A DNA stretch of 64,000 nt. Source: Aradus depressus. Lineage: Eukaryota; Arthropoda; Insecta; Hemiptera; Aradidae. Shown here piece after piece: positions 43,401 to 49,800 of the stretch. The number at the start of each line of letters is the position of its first letter. Within the stretch, counting starts at the first letter, position 1. The notes under the pieces were generated by a model that made no database searches, was not told the origin of the DNA, and was given only the letters and a program-made list of their open reading frames with translations. The DNA is taken from positions 8,618,001 through 8,682,000 of the forward strand of contig OY759214.1 of the NCBI GenBank assembly GCA_963662175.1, in the 5' to 3' direction. The translations under genes were made by a program, and so were the position numbers.

Positions 43401-46400
43401 TTTTTTGACGATAACCACGTTTTTTAGCAAAATATCCGTGAATATCACTTTTTGGTTAAGGTAAATTGGATAAATCTGAATTCACTGTCGTAATCTACGT
43501 TAAATTTCCTAATAGGTGACATGTTTTTTGACATGAAAATCGAAAAGATTGAAATAGGAGGCTATCGTTTATTTCAAAAGGAACACCTGTTTAAATTGTT
43601 TGGCAAATTTTCAGTTTACCGTAATTTGTTTTCTCTATTCGCTAGGATGTCACAAATTCACCAAAAGTTAGCAAAAATATGGCTCTTTAAAAAAATACCT
43701 AATGTTGTTCTTTATTGTCGACCATTGCCGGAGTGAGACAGGAGAAAAGATGAAAAACATGGGTAAACCTAACTTACACAAAGCGAGACTTTTTATAAAA
43801 TTAACTATGTAATTCATTATCTAAAAAAAATTAAAATTACTACATCAATCTTTTAGAGATAAGAAAAGTTTTGTACTGTACATTGTTTTGAAGAAATTAT
43901 AACAAAATTTTTTGGCAAATTTCCAATTTACCGTAATTTGTTTTCTCCATTCGCTAGGATGTTCTAAATTCACCAAACTACTATTATTCTCTGAAATAAT
44001 AATTAATTATTTATTTCTTCTGAATAAATAAAGTTATTTTAGTTTTGCCTATTGTTGGCTTCTGCTGAAGATTAGAGAGTAAAAAAAAATAAAAGTAATC
44101 CTAATCGGTACAATGGATTTTGAAACTGAAAAAAAAACGTTAGACGTATTACGTATTAGCTAATGTAAACATTATTAGATCCAATAAACAGTTTTGTTCA
44201 AAGATTCGGTTGAGAGACATTAGTCTAAGAGAATCATGCCGGTTTTTTACAGCGCGGGAATACGTAACCATGATTTATGATTAAGGGCCGCTGGTGGGAA
44301 CAGTCTGCTAGCAGAACTTTACCGAAATCTATTCCCAAATCGACAAAGATGGCCGGATCGCCGAACCGTAGAAAATGCCTATCGGATTATGGGAGAATCT
44401 GGTTCGATTCCAAGACAACCTAGACCTAATTATGCCGGTCGACGACGAAGGGATGTCGATGATATTTTAGAGCGCTTTTACAATGATCCGTCCATGAGCA
44501 CCCGGCGCGTTGTGGAAGGTGGATTGGACGGTATGGACCTGTGAGATGGCCGGCTCGGAGTCCTGACCTGGCGCCATTAGATTTTTATGTGTGGGCACTC
44601 TAAAGTCCCGTGTGTACAGCGTATCTATTGATGATAGGGACCAATTAATCGCGAGAATTCAAGAGGTTTGTGAGGAGATGGGAGCAAACAGGCTTGAGAT
44701 TCAACGGGCCACCACATCCGTTCTAACGAGGAGTCAATAGTGAGAAGATGAGGTCTGTTTCAGCAATTGTTACAATTTTTCCAAAACAATGTACAGTACA
44801 AGACATTTTTTATCTCTGAAAGAATAATGTAATAATTTCAATTTTTTCAAAATAATGAATTAGTTAATTTGATAAAAAATCTCGCTTTGTGTAAGTTAGG
44901 TTTACCCATGTTTTTCATCTTTTCTCCTGTCTCACTCCGGTAATGGTCGACAATAAAGAACAACATTAGGTATTTTTTTAAAGAGCCATATTTTTGCTAA
45001 CTTTTGGTGAATTTGTGACATCCTAGCGAATAGAGAAAACAAATTACGGTAAACTGAAAATTTGCCAAACAATTTAAACAGGTGTTCCTTTTGAAATAAA
45101 CGATAGCCTCCTATTTCAATCTTTTCGATTTTCATGTCAAAAAACATGTCACCTATTAGGAAATTTAACGTAGATTACGACAGTGAATTCAGATTTATCC
45201 AATTTACCTTAACCAAAAAGTGATATTCACGGACATTTTGCTAAAAAACGTGGTTATCGTCAAAAAAATTAAAAATCTCATTATTTTCTACACTAGGTTG
45301 AAACGGGTTTTTATTACCCCGGTTTCTTAGTGTACTTGAGTGGGGCATTCACCCCCCCCGAGTATTGTCATCTGCTTGCGATACACCCTGTATATATAAA
45401 ACGTAATACATAAAAGTTTATATGTCAATACAACTTATAATGAAAAATAGAAAATATAACAAACTTGATTAAACAAAAAAATTCATTTTGGAAGATATAA
45501 CATTATACTACTGAATAAAAACTTAGAACGAGTCAAAAAAATTCCACTTTATTTATAAGAAAAACACAATATATTTCGCTGGTTAGAGCATTCTCAAGTG
45601 TACAGTCTGTATCCTATACACTTGAGAATGCTCTAACCAGCGAAATATATTGCGTTTTTCATATAAATAAAGTGGAATTTTTTTGACTCGATCTGTTTTT
45701 ATTGAGTAGTATTCCCAATGAACTTCCACAAGATCTCTGGCGAAAACATCATAAAACTGTTTTTCTTTTTAATTTTAAACTATTAGTTAAAAAAATAAAT
45801 ATATTATTGATTTTTTCATCGTCATCAATATTTAACAAATTAATTATTTTATCGGAGATTGCATTATAGTGTGAAATATATTTATTGATAAATTTGTTTC
45901 TGTATTGGTTTAACATTGGACAAGTTATGAGAAGATGGAGTATGTTATCATTATCACTGTTACAAAGTGGACAAACAGAGTCAAGCTGAAATTTAGCTAG
46001 GTAATTTGTATAATTCAAATGAGTTGTATATTTTCCTGAGACACGTAATTGTGAAATAATTCTTTGTTTGCATATATGATTCCTCTTTTTTAAATAACGC
46101 TATTGCCAAAGGAACTGTAATTTCTGTAAAAGGTGTTTATGAAGGAGCTGGAGATTGCAGCGTCTATATCTTTGCTGTTAAGATGGTGGGCCTCTATGTG
46201 CTGTATCTATGCATAAAGTGGTCCGGTGTCTCCTGCTGTCCTCGGCCGGGCTGGGGCCCGCTTGCTTCTTCTGGCCCCATGCCTCGTTCTTCCCAAAGGT
46301 TTCTAAAACTTGGAGTAGGGTTGGCCAATATGGTCGGACATAAGAGCAAAAAAAAAAATGGTTTTCCATTTTTTTCAATAAATTTTTATAATTTCCCTTA

Positions 46401-48096
46401 ATCATTTTTGAATCCTCCGAGATCCAAAAGTCCTCTGCCCCTAATGTAACTAAATTGTGTCTACATATATAATATAATGTATATATTTACTACTAATTTA
46501 TAAATTATAATGTATATAGATTACTTATTGGTATAATATAATGTATATAGATTACCTACTAATTTATATAATATAATGTACTAGGTATGTAACTTTTTCT
46601 GAAAGTCTCATTTCGATTTTCAGATGCTTAAACCCGATATCGAATTTTGTTATGAGTAGGTAGTACATTACATTCCTTAGGAAAACGTTTAAAAAGTTTG
46701 AATGAAATAAGAAAATTTTAATTTAAATGCTTATGAGAACTGTTCAGGTATTTTTCATTTGATTTCCAATAGTGCGGTATATTGAATTATAACAGCTAAT
46801 TAGCATTGACGTCAATTAAGATTTCCTTTGTCAAATATTTATTTTTCTTGTACGCAGTTGAATTAATTTTAAAAAAACTTAATGCTGAATGATGTAAATT
46901 TATTAAATGATTCTGATGATTGATCTAATATGCAAGGTTTTTCAGATTTATAAGCCCCCTTATAAGTATTTAGTAATTAATTTTAATGCATTGGATTAAG
47001 AATAAATTTTTTAAATGCGGAAAGTCATTAATATTGTTTTGAAATATTTTTTTATGTTTCAGATGGCAAAAAATCGAAGAAGAAAGTTTAAATAAAACAT
47101 CGATGGTAGTTATTTTGTAGATAGCATCACCCTGAAGAGAATGACATCTTGTACATTCATCTATGTCCGTTACAAGATACATATATGAAAGTAATATGTT
47201 GGCATCAGCTGTTTTCTTTGTGTCATTGCATAGTATTCTGAGTAATTCTGAGAGTAACCCTATTGCGTTGGGGAGCGGGTTATATTCAAAAATGCCAGTA
47301 CGAAATAATTTTGAGAATGGATAGGGAGAGAGTGATCTGTAAGCGTGGTTGGTATAAGAACGTCCTGTAATGGTCACATCACAATTTCCCCCCAGTTTTT
47401 AAATCAAGAAGTCTGATAAAAAGAAATTAATGTGAAAACTCATCATCGAATTTCTGAATAATTACATAACTTCCCCTAGATTTCATATCGTCTGGGAAGT
47501 AACAAAATACAGATCGGGGGAAAAGTAAGGAATGTGACATCAAGTATTGTCATTGCTTCCTCCAGACAAACTCTAGCCAGCTGGTTGGGGTCCTAATGGC
47601 TGATTACATGAGTTCAACGTTATCCGTTGTTTAAGCCTCTGCAAACGATACCGACGATTCTATTGATCATAAGTGAACGAATAAGATGTCATTCTCAGGA
47701 CATAACTATCTAAAAAAATGACTGGCGAATTTTTATTTAAACTTTTTTCTACGATTTTTTGCCATCTGACCACGTCAAAAAAATTTCCAAACAATATTAA
47801 TAACTTTCCCCATTAAAAAAATGTTTTTTTCAGAGTTAAAACCAAAAAATCTGTGTGGACAGGAAATGGATTTTAACAGCATGGCAGTTTTCTGATTGTC
47901 GTCCCCTTTCGCCTTAAAATAAAAAATAAAAAAACCTTACCTTTTGTGAATAGAAATCATATTCGTTCATATAGAGTAGCAGATCGCCATCTTTTTCCTC
48001 GATGGGGGTGGCAACGCCAAGGAGAGTTAGAAAGCCGACTAAGGCCCATCCTAGGTACAGACTCACCATGTTTCTCCACTCTCGATCACAATCCAA
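25216..48096 (-). CDS. GDAP1-like copy A, complete gene (7 exons, about 335 aa)
   Basis: Exons (minus strand): 48096-47941, 35964-35760, 35168-34989, 33602-33402, 31520-31430, 30525-30402, then 26936-26886 (7b) or 25269-25216 (7a). All phases close: 336 codons with 7b or 337 with 7a. The protein has a hydrophobic signal-like N terminus (MVSLYLGWALVGFLTLLGVA), the GST N domain with RGDLPVL and IIDYLEENY, the GDAP1 helical loop, the GST C domain (FTLADVSLT), and a short polar end without membrane anchor. The family normally has a C-terminal anchor, so this product is predicted to be soluble, perhaps lumenal or secreted (inference). In the DS/IIDYLE motif the serine of copy B is proline here (SDPTR), so glutathione binding may differ. 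One flaw: exon 5 lacks an AG at its expected acceptor. Intron 1 (12 kb) holds an LTR element, a palindrome and a mariner-like element. Confidence 0.8.
25408..26650 (-). mobile_element. 5'-truncated LINE with 11-bp target duplication
   Basis: Flanked by CGAGTTTAAAT on both sides (about 25397-25407 and 26650-26660). The minus-strand 3' end carries AATAAAGAATTG and a short (AATTG)n-type tail. Only the C-terminal part of ORF2 remains. Inserted in duplication unit 1. Confidence 0.8.
25631..26580 (-). pseudogene. LINE ORF2 C-terminal domain
   Basis: About 310 codons open from roughly 26580 to the stop at 25631. Recognisable parts: LLYSSEIWALEYLEKLDTVL and KRVLKLPKSTPNSFVR (the region after RT thumb), then CSVCNEDRPDDIHHFFMECP, a C-x2-C...H-H...C zinc-binding tail typical of non-LTR retrotransposons. 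RT and endonuclease are absent, so it is not autonomous. The clade cannot be fixed without RT. Confidence 0.8.
26886..26936 (-). CDS. copy A terminal exon 7b
   Basis: Long T tract and TTTTAAG acceptor, then VTGLQTVAKELSYYYE and TAA; phase 0, as required by exon 6. It is the first in-phase terminal exon met downstream of exon 6, so it is the more likely one used. It has no hydrophobic run, in contrast to exon 7 of copy B. Confidence 0.6.
   Translation of the reverse strand, partial: VTGLQTVAKELSYYYE
27098..27110. repeat. target-site duplication, left copy
   Basis: TATATTATTATTT, repeated exactly at 29911-29923, brackets the LINE between them. Confidence 0.8.
27111..29910 (+). mobile_element. 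Jockey-type LINE, ORF1 missing, 13-bp TSD
   Basis: About 2.8 kb between exact 13-bp target duplications. It starts just upstream of ORF2 and ends in an A-rich tail after GTAAATAAATTTAAAAAAAT, so it is a 5'-truncated insertion. It lies in duplication unit 2, in intron 6 of copy A, antisense to the gene. Confidence 0.9.
27179..29758 (+). pseudogene. Jockey-clade ORF2: endonuclease and reverse transcriptase
   Basis: One frame from 27179 to 29758 broken only by two TGA codons (27488 and 27521). N-terminal APE endonuclease: LLWNANGL, ITETHL, GGDLNAN and SSDHSPV. Reverse transcriptase: SYRPISLLPVISKPLERLL, GFRQRHST, FLDIEKAFDRVWH, AGVPQASSLSPLLFSLY and AYADDTAI (catalytic YADD at 29105-29116), then YLGLHLDIRLTW. 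The segment before the RT palm (about 28360-28400) looks internally shortened compared with related elements. It ends early at 29758. Probably defective but young, given intact TSDs and only two stops in 2.5 kb. Confidence 0.9.
30402..30525 (-). CDS. copy A exon 6
   Basis: Acceptor TCTGTTGTAG, donor CAAATG|GTAAGA. Encodes FWGNGTNVKVEAYFKRVKER then a PSYMAVVPG segment, matching the WGNG...YY.RV block of GDAP1 and exon 6 of copy B (FWESGKKPELSNYWNRVRQR). Confidence 0.9.
30698..30952 (+). mobile_element. tRNA-derived SINE, internally shortened
   Basis: GAGGGCGCTGGTAGCTCAAT (head, A box), CAGTTCGAAACC (B box, one change), GCCGTCCTTCGGATGGGACG, TGTTCGATGTCAGGTACTCG and a TAACTAACTGA tail. The central 'TTAGTTTATTTTATCT' part is missing. 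In intron 5 of copy A. Confidence 0.85.
30956..31150 (+). pseudogene. Jockey-like RT fragment
   Basis: Broken frames read IANWCKNMENK, then TPCRFYLQAPP-like residues and YLGLIHIRRLTWNPHT, the region between the YADD box and the RT thumb seen in the LINEs at 27.1 and 48.3 kb. Only about 65 codons, frameshifted. Confidence 0.5.
31245..31395 (-). pseudogene. reverse-transcriptase scrap next to copy A exon 5
   Basis: Minus-strand frame SLSRFKQGDCILILLFDLAL followed by ERVQRKQGEPRGI matches the non-LTR RT motif GLRQGD.LS.LLFN.ALE with several changes. A G-rich, T-rich end at 31220-31240 may be its border. It starts about 35 bp inside intron 5. Confidence 0.5.
31430..31520 (-). CDS. copy A exon 5, with non-canonical acceptor
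   Basis: Encodes SWLVNKDFTLADVSLTNLL and on to GLSHR, clearly homologous to copy B exon 5, with donor CACAG|GTAGCG. By phase and homology the exon should begin at 31520, but the preceding intron bases are CAAATG, not AG. The nearest usable in-phase AG (TTGGCAG at 31485) would start the exon at 31484 and drop 12 residues including the FTLA motif. Confidence 0.8.
31713..31840 (+). mobile_element. SINE fragment
   Basis: GCTATCCTTCGGCTGGGACC, GCCCCAAGCCTGTACTTG and CCTAAATGAATAAAAATTTA follow the SINE body order; no head and no tail. Confidence 0.65.
31975..32105. mobile_element. MITE fragment of the 19.6-kb palindrome family
   Basis: Shares GGCTGAAGATG, GCAATACCGCAAGTACTCCC and GGAATAGACAATATTT with the elements at 11.7 and 19.6 kb. 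Only one arm is recognisable. Confidence 0.5.
32655..32895 (+). pseudogene. Gypsy-type reverse transcriptase remnant
   Basis: Translated frames give EQEILETGLVEPYSSQK, then after a frameshift NYLFCLDYRKINAATEE, then TLKELGTAPFFTTLHLY. These are the first blocks of a Ty3/Gypsy RT (..G.I.PS.SP.., F.VDYRKLN..T, L..L..A..FS.LDL). The YxDD region and the rest of pol are absent. It is unrelated in sequence to the two LTR elements in this window. The GC-richer DNA at 32330-32640 may belong to the same insertion. Confidence 0.6.
32896..33401. other. copy A intron 4, upper part
   Basis: AT-rich, with T runs near 33220-33240. No feature supported. Confidence 0.45.
33402..33602 (-). CDS. copy A exon 4
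   Basis: Acceptor TATTTTTTAG, donor AAAAAG|GTAATT. Encodes the GDAP1 helical loop (SNISLKNTPFRDPLLAKAEE, then a helix ending LLADVETQLANQK). The DVETQL end aligns with the family's QVETEL and with EVESEL in copy B. Confidence 0.88.
33749..33929. repeat. 60/61-bp minisatellite, 3 copies
   Basis: A unit starting CACGTGCATGATGGAGGATT is repeated at 33749, 33809 and 33870 with few differences. In intron 3 of copy A. Confidence 0.9.
34061..34140. mobile_element. fragment of the 'TTATACCAACCAC' MITE family
   Basis: CCTTATTATACCAACCACTA and the following CCTTTCCCTC-rich part match one arm of the elements at 35999 and 55326. Confidence 0.55.
34440..34635 (+). repeat. dispersed 'GAATGTATCGACACGAAATTT' repeat, two units
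   Basis: Two degenerate units (TAACTCCCGATAGAATGAAT and AACTGCCGATGTAATGAATT) about 130 bp apart. Related units occur at 9.9, 35.3 and, inverted, 52.8-53.1 kb. Confidence 0.6.
34630..34939 (-). mobile_element. MITE related to 18482-18852
   Basis: On the minus strand it reads GGTTAGAATCAAAATGGTCC, AAAATGATAGTTCTGTTCAG, ACAAGTGAAATCCTAACC and TTCAATTTTATGGTTTGC, the same order as the element in copy B. Its far end runs into the dispersed repeat above. It lies about 50 bp inside intron 3 of copy A. Confidence 0.7.
34989..35168 (-). CDS. copy A exon 3
   Basis: Acceptor TTTACATTGCAG, donor CAAAG|GTTCTC. Encodes ERKSLTPSNNELLLLMKSYR and DRIDAIDGYKLLFGTFYFPN, homologous to copy B exon 3 (FREMIDAINGNTVTFGTLYFPE). 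Confidence 0.9.
35222..35690 (+). repeat. dispersed repeat, several degenerate units
   Basis: Contains GAATGAATGTATCGACACGA, AACTGCCGATATATTGACTT and AACTGCCGACTGCCGATG, units of the same family as at 34.4 kb. In intron 2 of copy A. Confidence 0.55.
35760..35964 (-). CDS. copy A exon 2
   Basis: Acceptor TTGTGAAG, donor GACT|GTGAGT. Encodes VMLVMYEKGLEFVTRSIDVV, ERGDLPVLVVV and SDPTRIIDYLEENY: the GST N-domain core. Compared with copy B, the loop after PVL is changed (VVVNVN instead of KDGMK) and Ser of the DS motif is Pro. Confidence 0.93.
35999..36227. mobile_element. MITE 'GATGTGACCAT', 229 bp
   Basis: GATGTGACCATAACTGGACTG and TCTTATACCAACCAC at the left are inverted at the right (GTGGTTGGTATAAGAAAG-like, GGCCACATC). 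It begins 35 bp upstream of copy A exon 2. Relatives: 34.06, 47.3 and 55.3 kb. Confidence 0.8.
36228..36796. other. copy A intron 1, AT-rich
   Basis: No gene or recognisable repeat except a (TA)n run just before the LTR at 36783-36796. Confidence 0.5.
36797..37705 (-). repeat. LTR of element 1 (3' LTR on minus strand)
   Basis: 909 bp, TG...CA ends. The frames inside it recur unchanged in the other LTR and are not genes. Confidence 0.92.
37706..37718 (-). other. likely polypurine tract of element 1
   Basis: On the minus strand AGCAGAGGGCAA directly precedes the TG of the 3' LTR. Two C residues interrupt the purines. Confidence 0.5.
37719..39767. other. internal non-coding part of element 1
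   Basis: Very AT-rich. I looked for protease, RT, RNase H and integrase motifs and saw none on either strand. Confidence 0.6.
39768..40667 (-). CDS. gag-like coiled-coil, lysine-rich ORF of element 1
   Basis: 299 aa beginning MADYNRGSQRTN. Residues about 40-95 hold a 13-14-residue repeat (QSKHFNEMNSKFEQ and variants) and run into a long charged coiled coil to about 160. From about 175 to the end it is dominated by Lys, Asn and Ile (basic). No CCHC knuckle, protease or RT motif is convincing. It is at the gag position, just after the PBS leader. The ORF at 60080-61294 in element 2 has the same layout (MAD start, coiled coil, Lys-rich end with an R.I.YRK motif), so I infer a shared ancestral gag-like protein, perhaps nucleic-acid binding. 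Function unknown. Confidence 0.7.
   Translation of the reverse strand: MADYNRGSQRTNPKNNGGQNRINYDNCLQPESETNVNLNTMMEMLIKNNEMQSKHFNEINSKFEQQSKHFNEMNSKFEQQSKHFNEMQSKNFNEMKSEIKLELNSKIEELKEDVSIEFENLNKDLNKRFDQFNKIVDLKVSDQSVEINHKCEQLNNMIVDRQENGEIKENNETQKKIKFNKKIDKCKFIKTIIANGIVIKKHNNKIEKLKKHKINKIKSPRKIGYRKTNFHRCVNEHNYNKCKKLEFKNNHNKNNLKNSKTKYLRQRNKRIKKKISLNISNKFRKIDNRKLNYKYKRKK
40753..40766 (-). repeat. second, partial PBS-like copy in element 1
   Basis: Minus strand GGCGCCCGAAAAG repeats the start of the true PBS about 65 bp downstream of it. Between them 'TTTTTCAAGTCC' words repeat three times on the plus strand. Confidence 0.6.
40819..40836 (-). promoter_or_regulatory. primer-binding site, tRNA-Lys3 type
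   Basis: On the minus strand TGGCGCCCGAACAGGGAC, two bases after the LTR end. This 18-mer is the known complement of the tRNA-Lys3 3' end used by lentiviruses, and it fixes the element's orientation. Confidence 0.93.
40839..41747 (-). repeat. LTR of element 1 (5' LTR on minus strand)
   Basis: Identical by eye to 36797-37705. As 5' LTR it should contain the promoter of the element on the minus strand. Confidence 0.92.
41944..43203. mobile_element. 1.26-kb palindromic foldback element
   Basis: ATATGGGTAATTCCATGCC at the left is inverted at the right. Arms of about 520 bp (41944-42463 and 42684-43203) match with few differences (for example CGACATGGCATGACACATG, GGCAGAAGGCATCAACATA, and the inner TGTGGTTGTACTTTAAATA) around a 220-bp loop. 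No transposase; superfamily not determined. It stands between LTR element 1 and the mariner-like element. Confidence 0.88.
43278..45390. mobile_element. Tc1/mariner-like element with about 630-bp inverted repeats
   Basis: CAGGGTGTATCGCAAGCAG at the left is inverted at the right end, both next to TATATA, consistent with insertion at TA. Arms run about 43278-43910 and 44765-45390. A third, partial copy of an arm segment lies at 43912-43980 (GCAAATTTCCAATTTACCG). The 216-bp open frame in each arm is duplicated by the arms and probably not a gene. The centre carries a deleted transposase. Confidence 0.85.
44260..44742 (+). pseudogene. Tc1/mariner-superfamily transposase, internally deleted
   Basis: The first part (about 44284-44520) reads LLAELYRNLFPNRQRWPDRR, then RIMGESGSIPRQPRPNYAGR, the helix-turn-helix region of a transposase. 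It then jumps to VRWPARSPDLAPLDFYVWG and a C-terminal helix ending at the TAG at 44740. The WPARSPDL(A/T)PLDF motif marks the last acidic part of the DDE/D domain. The region with the first catalytic residues is missing and there is a frameshift, so it is inactive. Family inside the superfamily not fixed. Confidence 0.7.
45507..45710. mobile_element. foldback MITE, about 204 bp
   Basis: ACTACTGAATAAAAAC at the left is inverted at the right (TTTTTATTGAGTAGT). Arms include AATATATTTCGCTGGTTAG and TTGAGAATGCTCTAACCAGC in the second arm. Confidence 0.85.
45749..46110 (-). pseudogene. LINE ORF2 C-terminal fragment
   Basis: Minus-strand frame FQLDSVCPLCNSDNDNILHL followed by LITCPMLNQYRNKF is the C-x2-C...H...C tail of non-LTR ORF2, distinct in sequence from 25631-26580. 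Residues QRIISQLRVSG upstream (to about 46070) extend it. The DNA at 46140-46400 is GC-richer and unassigned. Confidence 0.65.
46140..46400. other. GC-richer unassigned segment
   Basis: Open on both strands (plus 46183-46401, minus 46405-46178) with no recognisable family. It may be part of the neighbouring LINE fragment. Confidence 0.25.
46450..46590. repeat. AT-rich 'TATAATGTATATAGATTAC' short repeats
   Basis: ATAATGTATATA and ACTAATTTATA words recur four to five times with variation. Confidence 0.7.
47296..47384. mobile_element. fragment of the 'GATGTGACCAT' MITE family
   Basis: CCAGTACGAAATAATTTTGA, GAGTGATCTGTAAGCGTGG and TTGGTATAAGAACGTCCTG match the right arm of 55326-55551. Confidence 0.7.
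47385..47940. other. copy A intron 1, upstream part
   Basis: No gene or clear repeat recognised. Confidence 0.45.
47941..48096 (-). CDS. copy A exon 1 with signal-peptide-like N terminus
   Basis: 52 codons ending at CAAAAG|GTAAGG. The end (DLLLYMNEYDFYSQK) is the first GST strand. The first ATG (48096) gives MDCDREWRN before the second ATG at 48069, which opens MVSLYLGWALVGFLTLLGVA followed by TPIEEKDG: short n-region, 12-15 hydrophobic residues, small residues before a possible cleavage. The second ATG is the more likely start for a signal peptide. A LINE begins 163 bp upstream of the first ATG. Confidence 0.85.
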
Positions 48097-48244
48097 AGAA
48101 TCTCATATCAGACCTAGCATTTTTTTTGGTTCTGTACAATCATTGTGAAAAATCAATATTTGAGAAAAGTAGAATCTGATGGAATAGTCTGTCTTTCAAT
48201 TCTAACGTAATATGCTGATGACGTGGCCATGCAATATTGGGATT

Positions 48245-48258
48245 TTTGAATTGAGCCC
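48245..48258. repeat. target-site duplication of the Jockey LINE, left copy
   Basis: TTTGAATTGAGCCC, identical to 52757-52770. Confidence 0.92.
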
Positions 48259-48441
48259 GAGGAGTGTTGGGTGATGTCACGTACCCTATGTTGAGCAGAA
48301 CGTTTAAGGATGCTAGGAAATTTGCTAATTCAATGTTTTATTTAATGTTTTTGTGAACTTTTGTTTGTTTAAACACGTAAACAAATTGTCTCAAGAAAAT
48401 TTACCTTTTTATTATTTGAAAAGTTATTTATACCCATAAAA

Positions 48442-49800
48442 GTGAGCAAAATTACTTACTTTTCACCCAAGTTACGGGTGAGAATGAAGCCCAACATCAA
48501 CTCGACCGAAAAACCGGTCAACACGAAAAATGGACTCACGGATAACCTCAAAGCACGACTGAACAATACAGGTAACCCAGATCAGTCGAACTCACCCCGA
48601 CTAGTGAGCCAGCCGAAGAGACCCTGTCCCCTAGAAGAAGTTCCCAGCACTCCCGGAGTCAGCCATGCAGCTAGACGGAGAGCCCTCTCCGGGGGCCAGC
48701 CACACCCAGCCCAAGCGGAACAGGTACGCAATTCATTCCACTATACCCACGCACAACACATTCGCGCCACTCGCAGCACTCATCACCGACCAACACACTA
48801 ACGATACCACCCCACAGACCGAAAAACAACTTAAAATCCCCCCAATTTTCCTTTGTGAAGCCGACGATTTTCAAAAAGTACTGACAGACATTAAAAGTAT
48901 CACAACATCTCCCTTCGAAACAAAACAATGCCACAAAAAAATTAAAATATCCCTTATGACATCTGAAGACTTTAGGAAACTGACCATTTTACCAAACAAA
49001 TGACGTAAAATACTATACTTTCCTGAACCCCGAGGATAGGAAACTTTCCGTTGTTATCCCTGACTGAAACCGAAATACAAGACGAACTAACCCCGACATA
49101 CCCAGTCCTCAGTGTAACGAGGCTACTGAACAAGGACAAAGGCCCCACTCCACTGTGTGCTGTCGAGCTCCAGAATACTCCGGAGGGGAAAGCGATTTTT
49201 CAATTATCTCGTCTCTTTTACACTATAGTGACTGTCGAACCGCGGAAGAGGTCTCAACGCATTGTGCAGCGCACGAATTGCCAGCAAGTGGGACATAGCA
49301 AGAACTTCTGCCACCTTGACCCAAAATGTGTCAAGTGTGCAGGAGATCATCATTTCACAGCTTGCCCATCACGTACTCTCCAAGAGTCCCCAAAGTGCTC
49401 TAACTGTGGTGGAAGCCACCCCGCCAATTATAGAGGCTGTGAAACCTTCTTAAAACTTCAATCACGAATCACACCCAGAAAACACATACCAACCCACATT
49501 CATGACACAACAAATGCAAATCCATCTAGACTTACTCCCCAACCAGTCTCAGAAAATCCTCCACAGTCACAGCAAAACATCCCCTCAGGAGCTAAATCAA
49601 ACCCTTGGTTTACCCGGAGCAGATACCACACACAGACACCAGCAAGCACCCCTCATCAAACTAACCTCAACGAACATGACCCCTCATCAAACCTATTTGA
49701 CATACTACTAAATTTAATGAAACCTTTCATTCCCAAAATCAAATACTTCATTTCCACAATACTAAATAACATACTTTCTTCCAATTATGGTCAGCCCTAA
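48442..49800 (+). pseudogene. Jockey ORF1 (gag-like, PRE_C2HC and zinc knuckles)
   Basis: Three frames joined by two or three frameshifts (about 48665-48790 and 48990-49051). The last part has LNPEDRKLSVVI-like residues and VLSVTRLLNKDKGPTPLCAV, the PRE_C2HC domain of Jockey ORF1. Three CCHC knuckles follow (CQQVGHSKNFC, CVKCAGDHHFTAC, CSNCGGSHPANYRGC). This protein binds the RNA in Jockey RNPs (family knowledge). Dead here. Confidence 0.85.

Noticed and set aside
43521..43736. 71-aa ORF present also at 44932-45147
   Set aside because: It is the same inverted-repeat arm read on opposite strands; duplication by the arms explains the conservation.
49051..49800. Host zinc-knuckle (CNBP-like) gene
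   Set aside because: The three CCHC motifs lie in Jockey ORF1, directly before an overlapping ORF2 and within exact target duplications.
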